Source of the DNA: Streptomyces sp. 1222.5
GTDB lineage: Bacteria; Actinomycetota; Actinomycetes; Streptomycetales; Streptomycetaceae
Assembly: GCF_900105245.1 (NCBI RefSeq)
Contig: NZ_FNSZ01000001.1
Location: 3,472,001-3,536,000, forward strand
Length of the DNA stretch: 64,000 bases
Direction of reading: 5' to 3'
The position numbers and the translations under genes are program-made. This document shows, one piece after another, positions 44,694 through 53,331 of the stretch. Each line of letters begins with the position of its first letter. Position 1 is the first letter of the stretch. Below the pieces are notes generated by a model, which saw only the letters and a list, made by a program, of their open reading frames with translations, searched no databases and was not told the origin of the DNA.

Positions 44694-46130
44694 ATGGCTT
44701 CCGTATTCGACTACGCACCGGCGCCCGAGTCCCGTTCGGTCGTCGACATCGCCCCTTCCTACGGCCTGTTCATCGACGGCGAGTTCGCCGAGGCGGCCGA
44801 CGGCAAGGTCTTCAAGACGGTCAGCCCGTCGACCGAGGAGGTCCTCTCCGAGGTCGCGCAGGCCGGTCCCGAGGACGTCGACCGGGCGGTCAGGGCCGCC
44901 CGCAAGGCGTTCGAGAAGTGGTCGGCGCTGCCCGGTTCCGAGCGGGCCAAGTACCTCTTCCGCATCGCCCGGATCATCCAGGAGCGCAGCCGCGAGCTGG
45001 CCGTCCTGGAAACCCTGGACAACGGCAAGCCGATCAAGGAGACCCGGGACGCGGACCTCCCGCTGGTCGCCGCGCACTTCTTCTACTACGCGGGATGGGC
45101 CGACAAGCTCGACCACGCCGGTTTCGGCGCGGACCCGAGGCCGCTGGGCGTGGCCGGCCAGGTCATCCCGTGGAACTTCCCGCTGCTCATGCTGGCGTGG
45201 AAGATCGCCCCGGCCCTCGCGACCGGCAACACGGTCGTGCTGAAGCCGGCGGAGACCACCCCCCTGTCCGCGCTCTTCTTCGCGGACATCTGCCGCCAGG
45301 CGGGCCTGCCCAAGGGCGTCGTCAACATCCTCCCGGGCTACGGCGACGCGGGTGCCGCGCTCGTCGCGCACCCGGACGTGAACAAGGTCGCCTTCACCGG
45401 CTCCACGGCCGTCGGCAAGGAGATCGCCCGCACGGTCGCGGGCACGAGGAAGAAGCTCACCCTGGAGCTGGGCGGCAAGGGCGCCAACATCGTCTTCGAC
45501 GACGCCCCGATCGACCAGGCCGTCGAGGGCATCGTGACCGGCATCTTCTTCAACCAGGGCCAGGTCTGCTGCGCGGGCTCCCGCCTCCTCGTCCAGGAGT
45601 CGATCCAGGACGAGCTGCTGGACTCCCTCAAGCGCCGGCTGTCCACCCTGCGCCTCGGCGACCCGCTGGACAAGAACACCGACATCGGCGCGATCAACTC
45701 CGCCGAGCAGCTGGCCCGTATCACCGCGCTCACCGAGCAGGGCGAGGCGGAGGGCGCCGAGCGCTGGTCCCCGGCCTGCGAACTGCCGTCGGCGGGTTAC
45801 TGGTTCGCGCCGACGCTGTTCACGAACGTCACCCAGGCCCACACCATCGCCCGTGACGAGATCTTCGGCCCGGTGCTGTCGGTGCTCACCTTCCGCACGC
45901 CCGACGAGGCGGTCGCCAAGGCGAACAACACGCAGTACGGCCTGTCGGCGGGCATCTGGACCGAGAAGGGCTCCCGGATCCTGGCCGTCGCGAACAAGCT
46001 GCGCGCCGGTGTCGTCTGGTCCAACACGTTCAACAAGTTCGACCCGACGTCGCCGTTCGGCGGCTACAAGGAGTCGGGCTTCGGCCGCGAGGGCGGCCGC
46101 CACGGCCTGGAGGCGTACCTCGATGTCTGA
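44694..46130 (+). CDS. Aldehyde dehydrogenase (NAD-dependent, complete)
   Basis: The 478-residue enzyme starts 5 bp after deoC. The catalytic cysteine is in FFNQGQVCCAGSRLL and the general-base Glu in TLELGGKGANIVF, while GSTAVGKEIA is the cofactor-binding loop and EIFGPVLSVLTF near the end is a family signature. It probably oxidises acetaldehyde from the DeoC reaction to acetate, or another aldehyde to its acid. Its 3' end overlaps the next gene by 8 bp. Confidence 0.94.
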   Translation: MASVFDYAPAPESRSVVDIAPSYGLFIDGEFAEAADGKVFKTVSPSTEEVLSEVAQAGPEDVDRAVRAARKAFEKWSALPGSERAKYLFRIARIIQERSRELAVLETLDNGKPIKETRDADLPLVAAHFFYYAGWADKLDHAGFGADPRPLGVAGQVIPWNFPLLMLAWKIAPALATGNTVVLKPAETTPLSALFFADICRQAGLPKGVVNILPGYGDAGAALVAHPDVNKVAFTGSTAVGKEIARTVAGTRKKLTLELGGKGANIVFDDAPIDQAVEGIVTGIFFNQGQVCCAGSRLLVQESIQDELLDSLKRRLSTLRLGDPLDKNTDIGAINSAEQLARITALTEQGEAEGAERWSPACELPSAGYWFAPTLFTNVTQAHTIARDEIFGPVLSVLTFRTPDEAVAKANNTQYGLSAGIWTEKGSRILAVANKLRAGVVWSNTFNKFDPTSPFGGYKESGFGREGGRHGLEAYLDV

Positions 46131-47007
46131 TCGGCTCACTGTCTTCAAGACCTACAAGCTGTACGTCGGCGGGAAGTTCCCGCGTTCCGAGAGCGGCCGG
46201 GTGTACGAGGTGACCGACCCCAAGGGCAAGTGGCTGGCCAACGCTCCCCAGTCCTCCCGCAAGGACGCCCGTGACGCGGTGGTCGCCGCGCGCAAGGCGT
46301 TCGGCGGCTGGGCCGGCGCGACCGCCTACAACCGCGGCCAGGTCCTCTACCGCGTCGCCGAGATGCTGGAGGGCCGCCGCGAGCAGTTCGTGCGCGAAGT
46401 GGCCGACGCGGAGGGGCTGTCCAAGTCGAAGGCGGCCGGGGTCGTGGACGCCGCGATCGACCGCTGGGTCTGGTACGCGGGCTGGACCGACAAGATCGCC
46501 CAGGTGATCGGCGGGGCCAACCCGGTCGCCGGCCCGTACTTCAACCTGTCGTCCCCCGAGCCGACCGGCGTGGTCGCCGTGCTCGCGCCGCAGGAGTCGT
46601 CCTTCCTGGGCCTGGTGTCGGTGGTGGCCCCGGTGATCGCCACCGGCAACACGGCGGTCGTCGTGGCGTCCGAGAAGGCGCCGCTGCCCGCCCTGTCCCT
46701 GGGCGAGGTGCTGGCCACCTCCGACGTCCCGGGCGGTGTCGTCAACGTCCTGTCCGGCCGTACGGCGGAGATCGCGGCGCCGCTGGCCGCGCACCAGGAC
46801 GTCAACGCGATCGACCTCGCGGGCGCCGACGAGGTGCTGGCGAAGGAGCTGGAGATCGCGGCTGCGGACAACCTGAAGCGCGTCCTGCGTCCACAGCCTG
46901 TGGATCATTTCGCGACGCCGGGCACCGACCGGATGACGGCATTCCTGGAGACCAAGACGGTCTGGCACCCGACGGGGTCGCTGGGCGCCTCGGGGTCCGC
47001 CTACTGA
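46123..47007 (+). CDS. Truncated aldehyde dehydrogenase-like protein without catalytic cysteine
   Basis: The 294-residue protein aligns with the N-terminal and cofactor-binding parts of aldehyde dehydrogenases (KLYVGGKFPRSESGRVYEV, TGVVAVLAPQESSFLGLVSV, VIATGNTAVVVASEKAPLP, VNVLSGRTAEIAAPLAAHQD), but stops before the catalytic cysteine and lacks the C-terminal third. Its start overlaps the complete paralogue by 8 bp. The open frame is intact and its codon use is normal, so it looks like a maintained gene rather than a pseudogene. It may be a non-catalytic partner of the complete enzyme. Confidence 0.88.
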   Translation: MSDRLTVFKTYKLYVGGKFPRSESGRVYEVTDPKGKWLANAPQSSRKDARDAVVAARKAFGGWAGATAYNRGQVLYRVAEMLEGRREQFVREVADAEGLSKSKAAGVVDAAIDRWVWYAGWTDKIAQVIGGANPVAGPYFNLSSPEPTGVVAVLAPQESSFLGLVSVVAPVIATGNTAVVVASEKAPLPALSLGEVLATSDVPGGVVNVLSGRTAEIAAPLAAHQDVNAIDLAGADEVLAKELEIAAADNLKRVLRPQPVDHFATPGTDRMTAFLETKTVWHPTGSLGASGSAY

Positions 47008-47044
47008 CGCGGACCACGCGACACGGGGATCCACGGGATCCGTG

Positions 47045-47103
47045 CGGGGAACCGCGGGTCCGGCCGGGTGCGGGTCACCTCCGGCCGGTCACGCGGTTCC
47101 CCG
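47045..47103 (+). terminator. Long-loop hairpin after the deoC operon
   Basis: CGGGGAACCGCG (47045-47056) pairs perfectly with CGCGGTTCCCCG (47092-47103). The loop contains two CCGGCCGG copies (47060-47067 and 47081-47088) that can extend the stem. The region lies between convergent genes. Confidence 0.75.
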
Positions 47104-47121
47104 TCTCGTTTCAGGGGCGGT

Positions 47122-47523
47122 TCAGCGGCCCAGTGAGCCCAGGACCTGCCCGACCACCGGCACGCTGCCGAGCGACTCCGCCTGGGCCAGCGGGCGCGTC
47201 ACCATCTGGGACGAGAGCGGCTGGAAGTCCGCCAGCTGGGTGCCCACCCCGTTGTCCAGCGGGTCCACGCCCGTGCCGGCGAGCGGGTTGGGCTTGAGGG
47301 CGGCCACCGGTCCGGTGACGTAGCCGACGATGCCGGTCGCGGCGCCCACGCCCGCCTGGGGGTCGACGTTGCCGAGCCCGAGCGGCCGGTAGTTGAGACC
47401 GGCGACCGGAACCGAGTCCGCCGACGCCGAGGCCGCCCCGGCTCCGAGTGCCGCTCCGGCCGCCGCCAGGACGATCAGGGCGCGCCGCGCGGTGGAGTGG
47501 TGGGAAGAGGTGTGTCGGGCCAT
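47122..47523 (-). CDS. Small secreted protein, unknown function
   Basis: The 133-residue protein has a signal peptide (about 1-35, with RRALIVLAAAGAALGAG and cleavage after SASA), leaving a mature chain of about 98 residues rich in Gly, Val, Pro and Leu (GLNYRPLGLGNVDPQAGVGA). There are no cysteines and no anchor motif. ATG 47523 has GAAGGTGG upstream; an ATG 12 bp earlier is also in frame. The family was not recognised. A second small secreted protein of similar composition is encoded at 53332-53715. Confidence 0.75.
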   Translation of the reverse strand: MARHTSSHHSTARRALIVLAAAGAALGAGAASASADSVPVAGLNYRPLGLGNVDPQAGVGAATGIVGYVTGPVAALKPNPLAGTGVDPLDNGVGTQLADFQPLSSQMVTRPLAQAESLGSVPVVGQVLGSLGR

Positions 47524-47650
47524 CGCTGGTGCCACCTTCTGGTGCGCAGGGTAATGCTGTCGCCACGTAGGGTAGTTGAGGTGCGTCTCACGCTCAAAAG
47601 CCGACCCGCGGGGTCGGCAGGCGGGCCGCCGTACGTCAAACTGGTGTTCC

Positions 47651-48286
47651 GTGAGCCTTCATCCTCCGTCTCCCGCCCGTGTCGTGCTGCTGTGCGGCCC
47701 CTCGGGCTCGGGCAAGTCCCTCGTCGCCGCCCGTTCCGGGCTGCCCGTCCTTCGCCTGGACGACTTCTACAAGGAAGCCGGCGACCCGACTCTGCCCCTG
47801 GTGGAGGGGAGTTCGGACATCGACTGGGACCACCCGGAGTCGTGGGACGCCGAGGTCGCGGTCGAGGCCATCGTCCGGCTGTGCGCCACGGGGTCGACGC
47901 CGGTGCCGGTGTACGACCTCTCGCTGAGCGCCCGGACCGGCGAGGAGACGCTGAGCATCGGCCGGACCCCGCTGTTCATCGCGGAGGGCATCTTCGCGGC
48001 GGAGATAGTCGAGCGCTGCCGGGAACGGGGCGTCCTCGCGGACGCGCTGTGCCTGAACCGCGGTCCGTTCACCACCTTCCGGCGGCGGTTCCTGCGCGAC
48101 CTCAAGGAGGGCCGCAAGTCGGTGCCGTTCCTGGTGCGCCGCGGCTGGCGGCTGATGCGCACGGAACGCTCGATCGTCGCCCGCCAGGTGGCCCTGGGCG
48201 CGCATCCGTGCGACCGCGACGAGGCGCTGGGCCGGCTGGCGTCGGCGGCGGTGGGGCGGCAGACGCGGCAGCGGACGGTGGCCTGA
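47651..48286 (+). CDS. Uridine kinase-like P-loop kinase
   Basis: The 211-residue cytosolic protein has Walker A VVLLCGPSGSGKSLVAARSG and the nucleoside-kinase segment LRLDDFYKEAGDPTLPLVEG followed by DIDWDHPESWD, typical of uridine kinase/phosphoribulokinase-like enzymes; TPLFIAEGIFAAEIVE is the Walker B/lid region. It would phosphorylate uridine or a related nucleoside to the 5'-monophosphate, completing the salvage set of this region. GTG 47651 is chosen since the P-loop strand begins 10 residues later; no strong ribosome-binding site is seen. Confidence 0.85.
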   Translation: MSLHPPSPARVVLLCGPSGSGKSLVAARSGLPVLRLDDFYKEAGDPTLPLVEGSSDIDWDHPESWDAEVAVEAIVRLCATGSTPVPVYDLSLSARTGEETLSIGRTPLFIAEGIFAAEIVERCRERGVLADALCLNRGPFTTFRRRFLRDLKEGRKSVPFLVRRGWRLMRTERSIVARQVALGAHPCDRDEALGRLASAAVGRQTRQRTVA

Positions 48287-48361
48287 CCGTCCCGGCGGCC
48301 CGCCGGCCGTCGCCCGTGCGGGCCGTTCGTCCACGCGGGCCGTCGTGACGGAAACGCGAAA

Positions 48362-48396
48362 CGGGACTGGTTGGACCCCCCGGCCCACCAGTCCCG
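48362..48396. terminator. Hairpin between the uridine kinase gene and sigQ
   Basis: CGGGACTGGT (48362-48371) pairs perfectly with ACCAGTCCCG (48387-48396) around a 15-base loop, between convergent genes. Confidence 0.75.
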
Positions 48397-48470
48397 CTCC
48401 TCTGTGCTCCCCCGTGGGTCCCACCCCCCAGTGGTCCCCCGTTTTTCCCCCGTGTTCCTCCCCCGTGACC

Positions 48471-49208
48471 TCAGGCGACCAGTTCGCCGAAGGCGTTCTC
48501 CTCGTCACGGCCGAAGCTGAGGACCTCGTCCTCGCGCAGCCGGCGGAGCGACCGCCAGATGCTCGACTTCACCGTGCCGACACTGATGCCGAGGATGTCC
48601 GCGATCTCCGGGTCCGTGCGGCCCTCGTAGTAGCGCAGGACCAGCATGGTGCGCTGGAGTTCGGGCAGCCGGGCGAGCGCCTGCCACAGGACCGCGCGCA
48701 GCTCCGTGCCGCGCATCGCGTCCGTCTCGCCGGGCGTCTCCGGCAGTTCCTCGGTCGGGTACTCGTTGAGCTTGCGGCGCCGCCAGGCGCTGATGTGCAG
48801 GTTCGTCATCGTCCGGCGGAGGTATCCGCCGACGGCCGCCTTGTCGCTGATCCGGTCCCAGGCCTTGTACGTCGAGAACAGCGCGCTCTGCAGCAGGTCC
48901 TCGGCCTCGAAGCGGTCACCGGTCAGGTGGTAGGCGGTGGCGTACAGGGAGGCGCGGCGCTCCTGGACGTAGGCGGTGAACTCCGCCTCCGTCAGCGAAC
49001 GGCGCTCCCCCGAGTCCTCCCTGTACGCGGTTCCCCCGTGCGTTTCCCCCGTGTGCGCGTCAACCACCGTCATGTACGCGGTGTGCTGACGCCCGGTACC
49101 GCGAGCGCACCCCCGCCCGCTCACGGCACCGGACTTCTCGGAACCCCGGTGCACGTCGTGCAGACGCGTGACCACTGCGCTGGTGCTGATGCTGTGCAGC
49201 GTGTTCAT
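48471..49208 (-). CDS. sigQ: ECF sigma factor SigQ (SigE family)
   Basis: The 245-residue RNA polymerase sigma factor has an N-terminal extension (1 to about 75), a sigma-2 region (RRASLYATAYHLTGDRFEAE, DLLQSALFSTYKAWDRI) and a sigma-4 region (LPELQRTMLVLRYYEGRTDP, EIADILGISVGTVKSSIWRS). It is divergent from the AfsQ1/AfsQ2 operon exactly as sigQ is in S. coelicolor, where SigQ and AfsQ1/Q2 act on antibiotic production and development. ATG 49208 has GGGGAG upstream; the frame opens further. An AfsQ1-type box lies about 120 bp before the start. Confidence 0.93.
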   Translation of the reverse strand: MNTLHSISTSAVVTRLHDVHRGSEKSGAVSGRGCARGTGRQHTAYMTVVDAHTGETHGGTAYREDSGERRSLTEAEFTAYVQERRASLYATAYHLTGDRFEAEDLLQSALFSTYKAWDRISDKAAVGGYLRRTMTNLHISAWRRRKLNEYPTEELPETPGETDAMRGTELRAVLWQALARLPELQRTMLVLRYYEGRTDPEIADILGISVGTVKSSIWRSLRRLREDEVLSFGRDEENAFGELVA

Positions 49209-49327
49209 CTCGCGCTCCCCGTCGTGGACTTCCGGTGACTCGGCCCTGCTCCGGGCTGGTTCCGGCTCCCCGCCGTGCCCGTGACCAAAAGACTGCCGGG
49301 GTGACTTCATCGCCGTGTCCGTCGACT

Positions 49328-49343
49328 GTCACAGACCTGTCAC
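49328..49343. promoter_or_regulatory. AfsQ1-type box in the sigQ/afsQ1 promoter region
   Basis: GTCAC-agacct-GTCAC fits GTnAC-n6-GTnAC, the consensus reported for AfsQ1 binding in S. coelicolor, where sigQ is a known target. A further GTCAC occurs at 49363-49367. The box lies about 110 bp before afsQ1 and 120 bp before sigQ, so it can serve both. Confidence 0.75.
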
Positions 49344-49451
49344 AGGGGTCCTTCCCGGCTCCGTCACAGCACGTGCACATACGGTGGCGGTAGGGAAGGG
49401 CCGGTGTCGGCAGGTCGTCCGCGACCCCCTCCATGGGCCAGAATGAGCCCC

Positions 49452-50129
49452 GTGCCTTCCCTGTTGCTGATCGAGGACGACGACGCCATCCGCACGGCCC
49501 TGGAGCTCTCCCTGACGCGCCAGGGCCACCGGGTGGCCACCGCTGCCAGCGGCGAGGACGGTCTGAAGCTGTTGCGTGAGCAGCGGCCGGACCTGATCGT
49601 GCTGGACGTGATGCTGCCCGGCATCGACGGGTTCGAGGTGTGCCGGCGCATCCGGCGCACCGACCAGCTGCCGATCATCCTGCTGACCGCGCGCAGCGAC
49701 GACATCGACGTGGTGGTCGGACTGGAGTCCGGCGCCGACGACTATGTGGTCAAGCCGGTGCAGGGCCGGGTGCTGGACGCCCGGATCCGGGCCGTGCTGC
49801 GGCGCGGGGAGCGGGAGTCCAGCGACTCGGCGACGTTCGGCAGTCTCGTCATCGACCGCTCGGCGATGACCGTGACGAAGAACGGCGTGGATCTCCAGCT
49901 GACCCCGACCGAGCTGAGGCTGCTGCTGGAGCTGAGCCGGCGGCCCGGCCAGGCGCTGTCCCGGCAGCAGTTGCTGCGGCTGGTGTGGGAGCACGACTAC
50001 CTGGGCGACTCCCGCCTGGTGGACGCGTGTGTGCAGCGGCTGCGCGCCAAGGTGGAGGACGTGCCCTCGTCCCCGACGCTGATCCGCACCGTCCGTGGTG
50101 TCGGCTACCGCCTGGACACGCCTCAGTGA
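49452..50129 (+). CDS. afsQ1: Two-component response regulator AfsQ1 (OmpR/PhoB family)
   Basis: The 225-residue protein starts with LLLIEDDDAIRTALELS, has the phosphoacceptor Asp52 in VLDVMLPGIDGFE, ILLTARSD and DYVVKPVQGRV, then an OmpR-type winged helix (about 130-222: LTPTELRLLLELSRRPGQAL, RLRAKVEDVPSSPTLIRTVR, GVGYRLD). Length and sequence match AfsQ1, a pleiotropic regulator of antibiotic and nitrogen-linked metabolism. GTG 49452 is used; an in-frame ATG 9 bp upstream would add three residues. It overlaps afsQ2 by 4 bp. Confidence 0.95.
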   Translation: MPSLLLIEDDDAIRTALELSLTRQGHRVATAASGEDGLKLLREQRPDLIVLDVMLPGIDGFEVCRRIRRTDQLPIILLTARSDDIDVVVGLESGADDYVVKPVQGRVLDARIRAVLRRGERESSDSATFGSLVIDRSAMTVTKNGVDLQLTPTELRLLLELSRRPGQALSRQQLLRLVWEHDYLGDSRLVDACVQRLRAKVEDVPSSPTLIRTVRGVGYRLDTPQ

Positions 50130-51733
50130 CCGATACGCAAGGGGGGCTCCGCGGCTGGACCGCGGGGCGCAGGGGAAGTCTGTCGCGGCTGCGCTTCACC
50201 AGCCTGAGGCTGCGACTGGTGGTGGTCTTCGCGCTGGTCGCGCTCACCGCCGCGGTGTCGGCGTCGGGCATCGCCTACTGGCTCAACCGGGAGGCCGTGC
50301 TCACCCGCGCCCAGGACGCGGTGCTGCGCGACTTCCGGCAGGAGATGCAGAACCGCGCGGGGGCGCTGCCGGAGCACCCCACGCAGGACGCCCTGCAGCG
50401 CGCCGCCGGCCAGATGGCCGCCGGGAGCCAGCACTTCAGCGTGCTGCTGGTCGGCCAGGATGCGAGCGGCAAGACGGTGTACGGCAACTCGGACGGCATC
50501 AACGGCTTCTCGCTGGAGGACGTGCCCGAGTCGCTGCGCGCGGCCGTGAACAAGCGGCAGAAGGTGACCGACTCCAACAAGGAGCCGTACCACCTGTACT
50601 GGCAGCGGGTCACGGAGCACGGCACGCCCTACCTGGTGGCCGGTACGCGGGTGATCGGCGGCGGTCCGACGGGCTACATGGCGAAGTCGCTGGAGCCCGA
50701 GGCCAAGGACCTCAACTCGCTGGCCTGGTCGCTGGGCATCGCCACCGGGCTCGCGCTGATCGGTGCCGCGCTGCTCGCGCAGGCCGCCGCGACGACCGTG
50801 CTGAAGCCGGTGCACCGGCTGGGCGTGGCCGCGAGGCGGCTGGGCGAGGGCCGGCTGGACACCCGGCTGCGGGTGTCCGGCACGGACGAACTGGCCGATC
50901 TGTCGCGGACGTTCAACAACGCGGCCGAGGCGCTGGAGAAACGGGTGGCCGAGATGGCGGCCCGGGACGACGCCTCGCGCCGGTTCGTGGCCGACATGTC
51001 GCACGAGCTGCGGACACCGCTGACCGCCATCACCGCCGTGACGGAGGTGCTGGAGGAGGAGCTGGAGTCCGAGGCCGGGAGCATGGATCCCATGATCGAG
51101 CCGGCCGTGCGGCTGGTCGTCAGCGAGACCCGGCGGCTGAACGACCTGGTCGAGAACCTGATGGAGGTCACCCGCTTCGACGCGGGCACCGCCCGGCTGG
51201 TCCTCGACGACGTGGACGTCGCCGACCAGATCACCGCGTGCATCGACGCCCGGGCCTGGCTGGACGCGGTGGAGCTGGACGCCGAGCGCGGCATCCACGC
51301 CCAGCTGGACCCGCGCCGGCTGGACGTCATCCTCGCCAACCTGATCGGCAACGCGCTCAAGCACGGCGGTTCGCCGGTGCGGGTGTCGGTGCGGGAGGCG
51401 GAGGACGAGGTGGTGATCCGGGTCCGCGACCACGGCCCCGGCATCCCGGAGGACGTCCTGCCGCACGTCTTCGACCGCTTCTACAAGGCGAGCGCGTCCC
51501 GGCCACGCTCCGAGGGCAGCGGCCTCGGCCTGTCGATCGCCCTGGAGAACGCCCACATCCACGGCGGTGAGATCATCGCCGCCAACTCGCCCGAGGGCGG
51601 TGCGGTCTTCACCCTGCGGCTGCCCCGGGACGTCTCGGGGCTGGCCGAGGACGCCGAGGCGGAGCGGCACGACGGGGAGACCGGCCGGGCCGGGAACGAC
51701 GGACACGACGGTGCGGGGAAGGAGGGGTCATGA
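50126..51733 (+). CDS. afsQ2: Two-component sensor histidine kinase AfsQ2
   Basis: The 535-residue membrane kinase has two transmembrane helices (about 27-50, LVVVFALVALTAAVSASGI, and about 195-220) flanking an extracytoplasmic sensor of about 145 residues. Then come a HAMP domain, the H-box FVADMSHELRTPLTAITAV with the phosphorylated His, and an ATPase domain with the N-box NLIGNALKHGG, DHGPGIPEDVL and RSEGSGLGLSIALE. It phosphorylates AfsQ1 in response to an unknown signal, possibly glutamate or nitrogen status. Its GTG overlaps the afsQ1 stop, and its stop overlaps the lipoprotein gene. Confidence 0.94.
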   Translation: MTDTQGGLRGWTAGRRGSLSRLRFTSLRLRLVVVFALVALTAAVSASGIAYWLNREAVLTRAQDAVLRDFRQEMQNRAGALPEHPTQDALQRAAGQMAAGSQHFSVLLVGQDASGKTVYGNSDGINGFSLEDVPESLRAAVNKRQKVTDSNKEPYHLYWQRVTEHGTPYLVAGTRVIGGGPTGYMAKSLEPEAKDLNSLAWSLGIATGLALIGAALLAQAAATTVLKPVHRLGVAARRLGEGRLDTRLRVSGTDELADLSRTFNNAAEALEKRVAEMAARDDASRRFVADMSHELRTPLTAITAVTEVLEEELESEAGSMDPMIEPAVRLVVSETRRLNDLVENLMEVTRFDAGTARLVLDDVDVADQITACIDARAWLDAVELDAERGIHAQLDPRRLDVILANLIGNALKHGGSPVRVSVREAEDEVVIRVRDHGPGIPEDVLPHVFDRFYKASASRPRSEGSGLGLSIALENAHIHGGEIIAANSPEGGAVFTLRLPRDVSGLAEDAEAERHDGETGRAGNDGHDGAGKEGS

Positions 51734-52332
51734 CCGTAAGACGCCTGCTGGCGCTGCCCCTCCTGGGCCTGCTGCTCGCCGGTTGCGGCATCCGGGCCAC
51801 GGAGGTGCCGACGGACTTCGGGGCCGCGCCCTCCCGGGTGCCGTGCTCGCTGGCCGGGCCCGACGTGTCCGCGCAGTCCGCGCACGGGGTGCCGGTGCAG
51901 GTCTTCCTGCTGTGCCGGGCGTCCCTGGCGACCGTCGACCGGACCGTGCGGGTCCCGGACGGCACCCCGGACGTCCGGCGCCGGGTGATCGTGGCGCAGG
52001 GCCTGCTGGACCAGCTCGCCGCGTCCCCGTCGGCCGCGGAGCGGGCGGCGGGTTACGCGACGCACGTGCCGGGCGGTCTGCACGTGTCCGGGCCGGGCCC
52101 CAAGGACCCCGAGGACACCTTGCGGCTGAGCGCCGTCCCGGGCCGCCTGTCGTCGTACGCGCTCGCGCAGATCGTGTGCACCCTGTCCGACTCGGCGGCC
52201 GCCGAGGGTGACGGCGCGGTGGTCCTGGGCGGACCCGGTGCCGTGTCGCCGCGGCGCTACGAGTGCACCGACGACGTCCGCACCGACCCGGGCTCCACGC
52301 CGCCCCCGTCGAGCGACGTCACGGGCGGCTAG
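51730..52332 (+). CDS. Lipoprotein of the afsQ operon (GerMN-like)
   Basis: The 200-residue protein has a lipoprotein signal peptide with the lipobox LLLAGC (Cys18) and an extracytoplasmic domain that resembles the GerMN/sporulation-germination lipoprotein fold: VPVQVFLLCRASLATVDRTV, RRRVIVAQGLLDQLAASPS. Three further cysteines could form disulfides. It is translationally coupled to afsQ2 by an ATGA overlap. In S. coelicolor the equivalent gene forms one operon with afsQ1/Q2, and it may modulate the kinase's sensor domain. Confidence 0.88.
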   Translation: MTVRRLLALPLLGLLLAGCGIRATEVPTDFGAAPSRVPCSLAGPDVSAQSAHGVPVQVFLLCRASLATVDRTVRVPDGTPDVRRRVIVAQGLLDQLAASPSAAERAAGYATHVPGGLHVSGPGPKDPEDTLRLSAVPGRLSSYALAQIVCTLSDSAAAEGDGAVVLGGPGAVSPRRYECTDDVRTDPGSTPPPSSDVTGG

Positions 52333-52387
52333 CACCGGAAGGTTCCGGTGCGGAACCGATCCTGCCCCGCCCTGCGTCTTGGGGGGC

Positions 52388-52948
52388 GTGCAGCGTCAAG
52401 GCTCCGTCGGCGACAGCGCCGAGATCCGCATCCGTGCGACCGGGGGTGTCCTCCTCGTCGCGCATCTCGCTCTCGTCGCCTGGCTGATGCTGCGACCCCT
52501 GGACGTGCCCTGGGTGATGCCGCCCAACCTGCGTCCGCTGGCCGGCATCCGGGCCGATCTGGCGCTGGGCTGGCCGGCCGCGGCGAAACCCCTCGGCGAG
52601 GGCCTCGCGCTGCTCGCCCCGCTGGGTGTGCTGCTGCCGATGGCGCACGGCAGGCTCGCCGTGTCCCCGGTCGCCTCCCTGCTCCGTACGGCGGCGGCGG
52701 GCGCCCTGGTCTCCCTCGGCATCGCCCTGTTGCAGACCGGCGTGCCGGGCCGGGTCGTGGACGTCGACTCGCTGCTGCTGAACACCCTCGGGGTGATCAT
52801 GGCGCACCTCGCCGTCGTGCCCGCGGGCCGTGCCGGGCTGCGGCGACGGGAGGCGTACGGGCAGGGCGCGGCGGAGCCCGTCACCGTGCAGGAGGAGTTG
52901 TCTCAGGGTCGGACCCCGACGATTCCCAGGGTCGGGATCGCCCCGTAG
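52388..52948 (+). CDS. VanZ-family membrane protein
   Basis: The 186-residue protein has four predicted transmembrane helices beginning GGVLLVAHLALVAWLMLRPL and including LALLAPLGVLLPMAHGR, ALVSLGIALLQTGVPGRVVD and VDSLLLNTLGVIMAHLAVVP. The sequence R-VVDVDSLLLNTLG is the VanZ signature. VanZ proteins contribute to teicoplanin resistance in enterococci, but most actinobacterial members have no known function. GTG 52388 starts just upstream of the first helix. It is 55 bp after the afsQ operon's lipoprotein and may be cotranscribed. Confidence 0.87.
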   Translation: MQRQGSVGDSAEIRIRATGGVLLVAHLALVAWLMLRPLDVPWVMPPNLRPLAGIRADLALGWPAAAKPLGEGLALLAPLGVLLPMAHGRLAVSPVASLLRTAAAGALVSLGIALLQTGVPGRVVDVDSLLLNTLGVIMAHLAVVPAGRAGLRRREAYGQGAAEPVTVQEELSQGRTPTIPRVGIAP

Positions 52949-53058
52949 AGCGACGCTTCGTCCGCTTCGTCTCCGTACCGTGGAAGACAGCTGGGGACGC
53001 CGTTCGGGCGGCCCCGACCACCGGCCCCGAGCGGGCCGACGACCACGGAGGAGCCGAC

Positions 53059-53259
53059 ATGACCGCCCTTGCCCGCCCCACCCACGGCCGCGTGATCGGC
53101 GGCGTGTGCGCCGCGCTGGCACGGCGCTTCGGCACCTCGGCGACGACGATGCGGGTGATCTTCCTGCTGTCCTGCCTGCTGCCGGGCCCGCAGTTCCTGC
53201 TCTACATAGCCCTGTGGATTCTGTTGCCCTCGGAGGACAAGGCCCGCACCGCCTGGTGA
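53059..53259 (+). CDS. PspC-domain protein, small
   Basis: The 66-residue protein has the PspC motif TALARPTHGRVIGGVCAALA, then RFGTSATTMRVIFLLSCLLP and GPQFLLYIALWILLPSEDK with one transmembrane helix. Free-standing PspC proteins of this size are common in actinobacteria. GGAGGAG before ATG 53059 is a strong ribosome-binding site. A very strong palindrome terminator follows. Confidence 0.92.
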   Translation: MTALARPTHGRVIGGVCAALARRFGTSATTMRVIFLLSCLLPGPQFLLYIALWILLPSEDKARTAW

Positions 53260-53278
53260 GTGCCCGCACCCTGAAAGC

Positions 53279-53312
53279 CGTCGGGGCGCCCCGGATCCGG
53301 GGCGCCCCGACG
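53279..53312. terminator. Perfect 34-bp palindrome between the PspC gene and the secreted-protein gene
   Basis: The two 17-bp halves (the left one begins CGTCGGGGCGCCCCGG) are fully complementary without mismatch, centred on GGATCC. It lies between convergent genes and can stop both transcripts. Confidence 0.85.
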
Positions 53313-53331
53313 CGTCGTACCGAAGCCGGCG

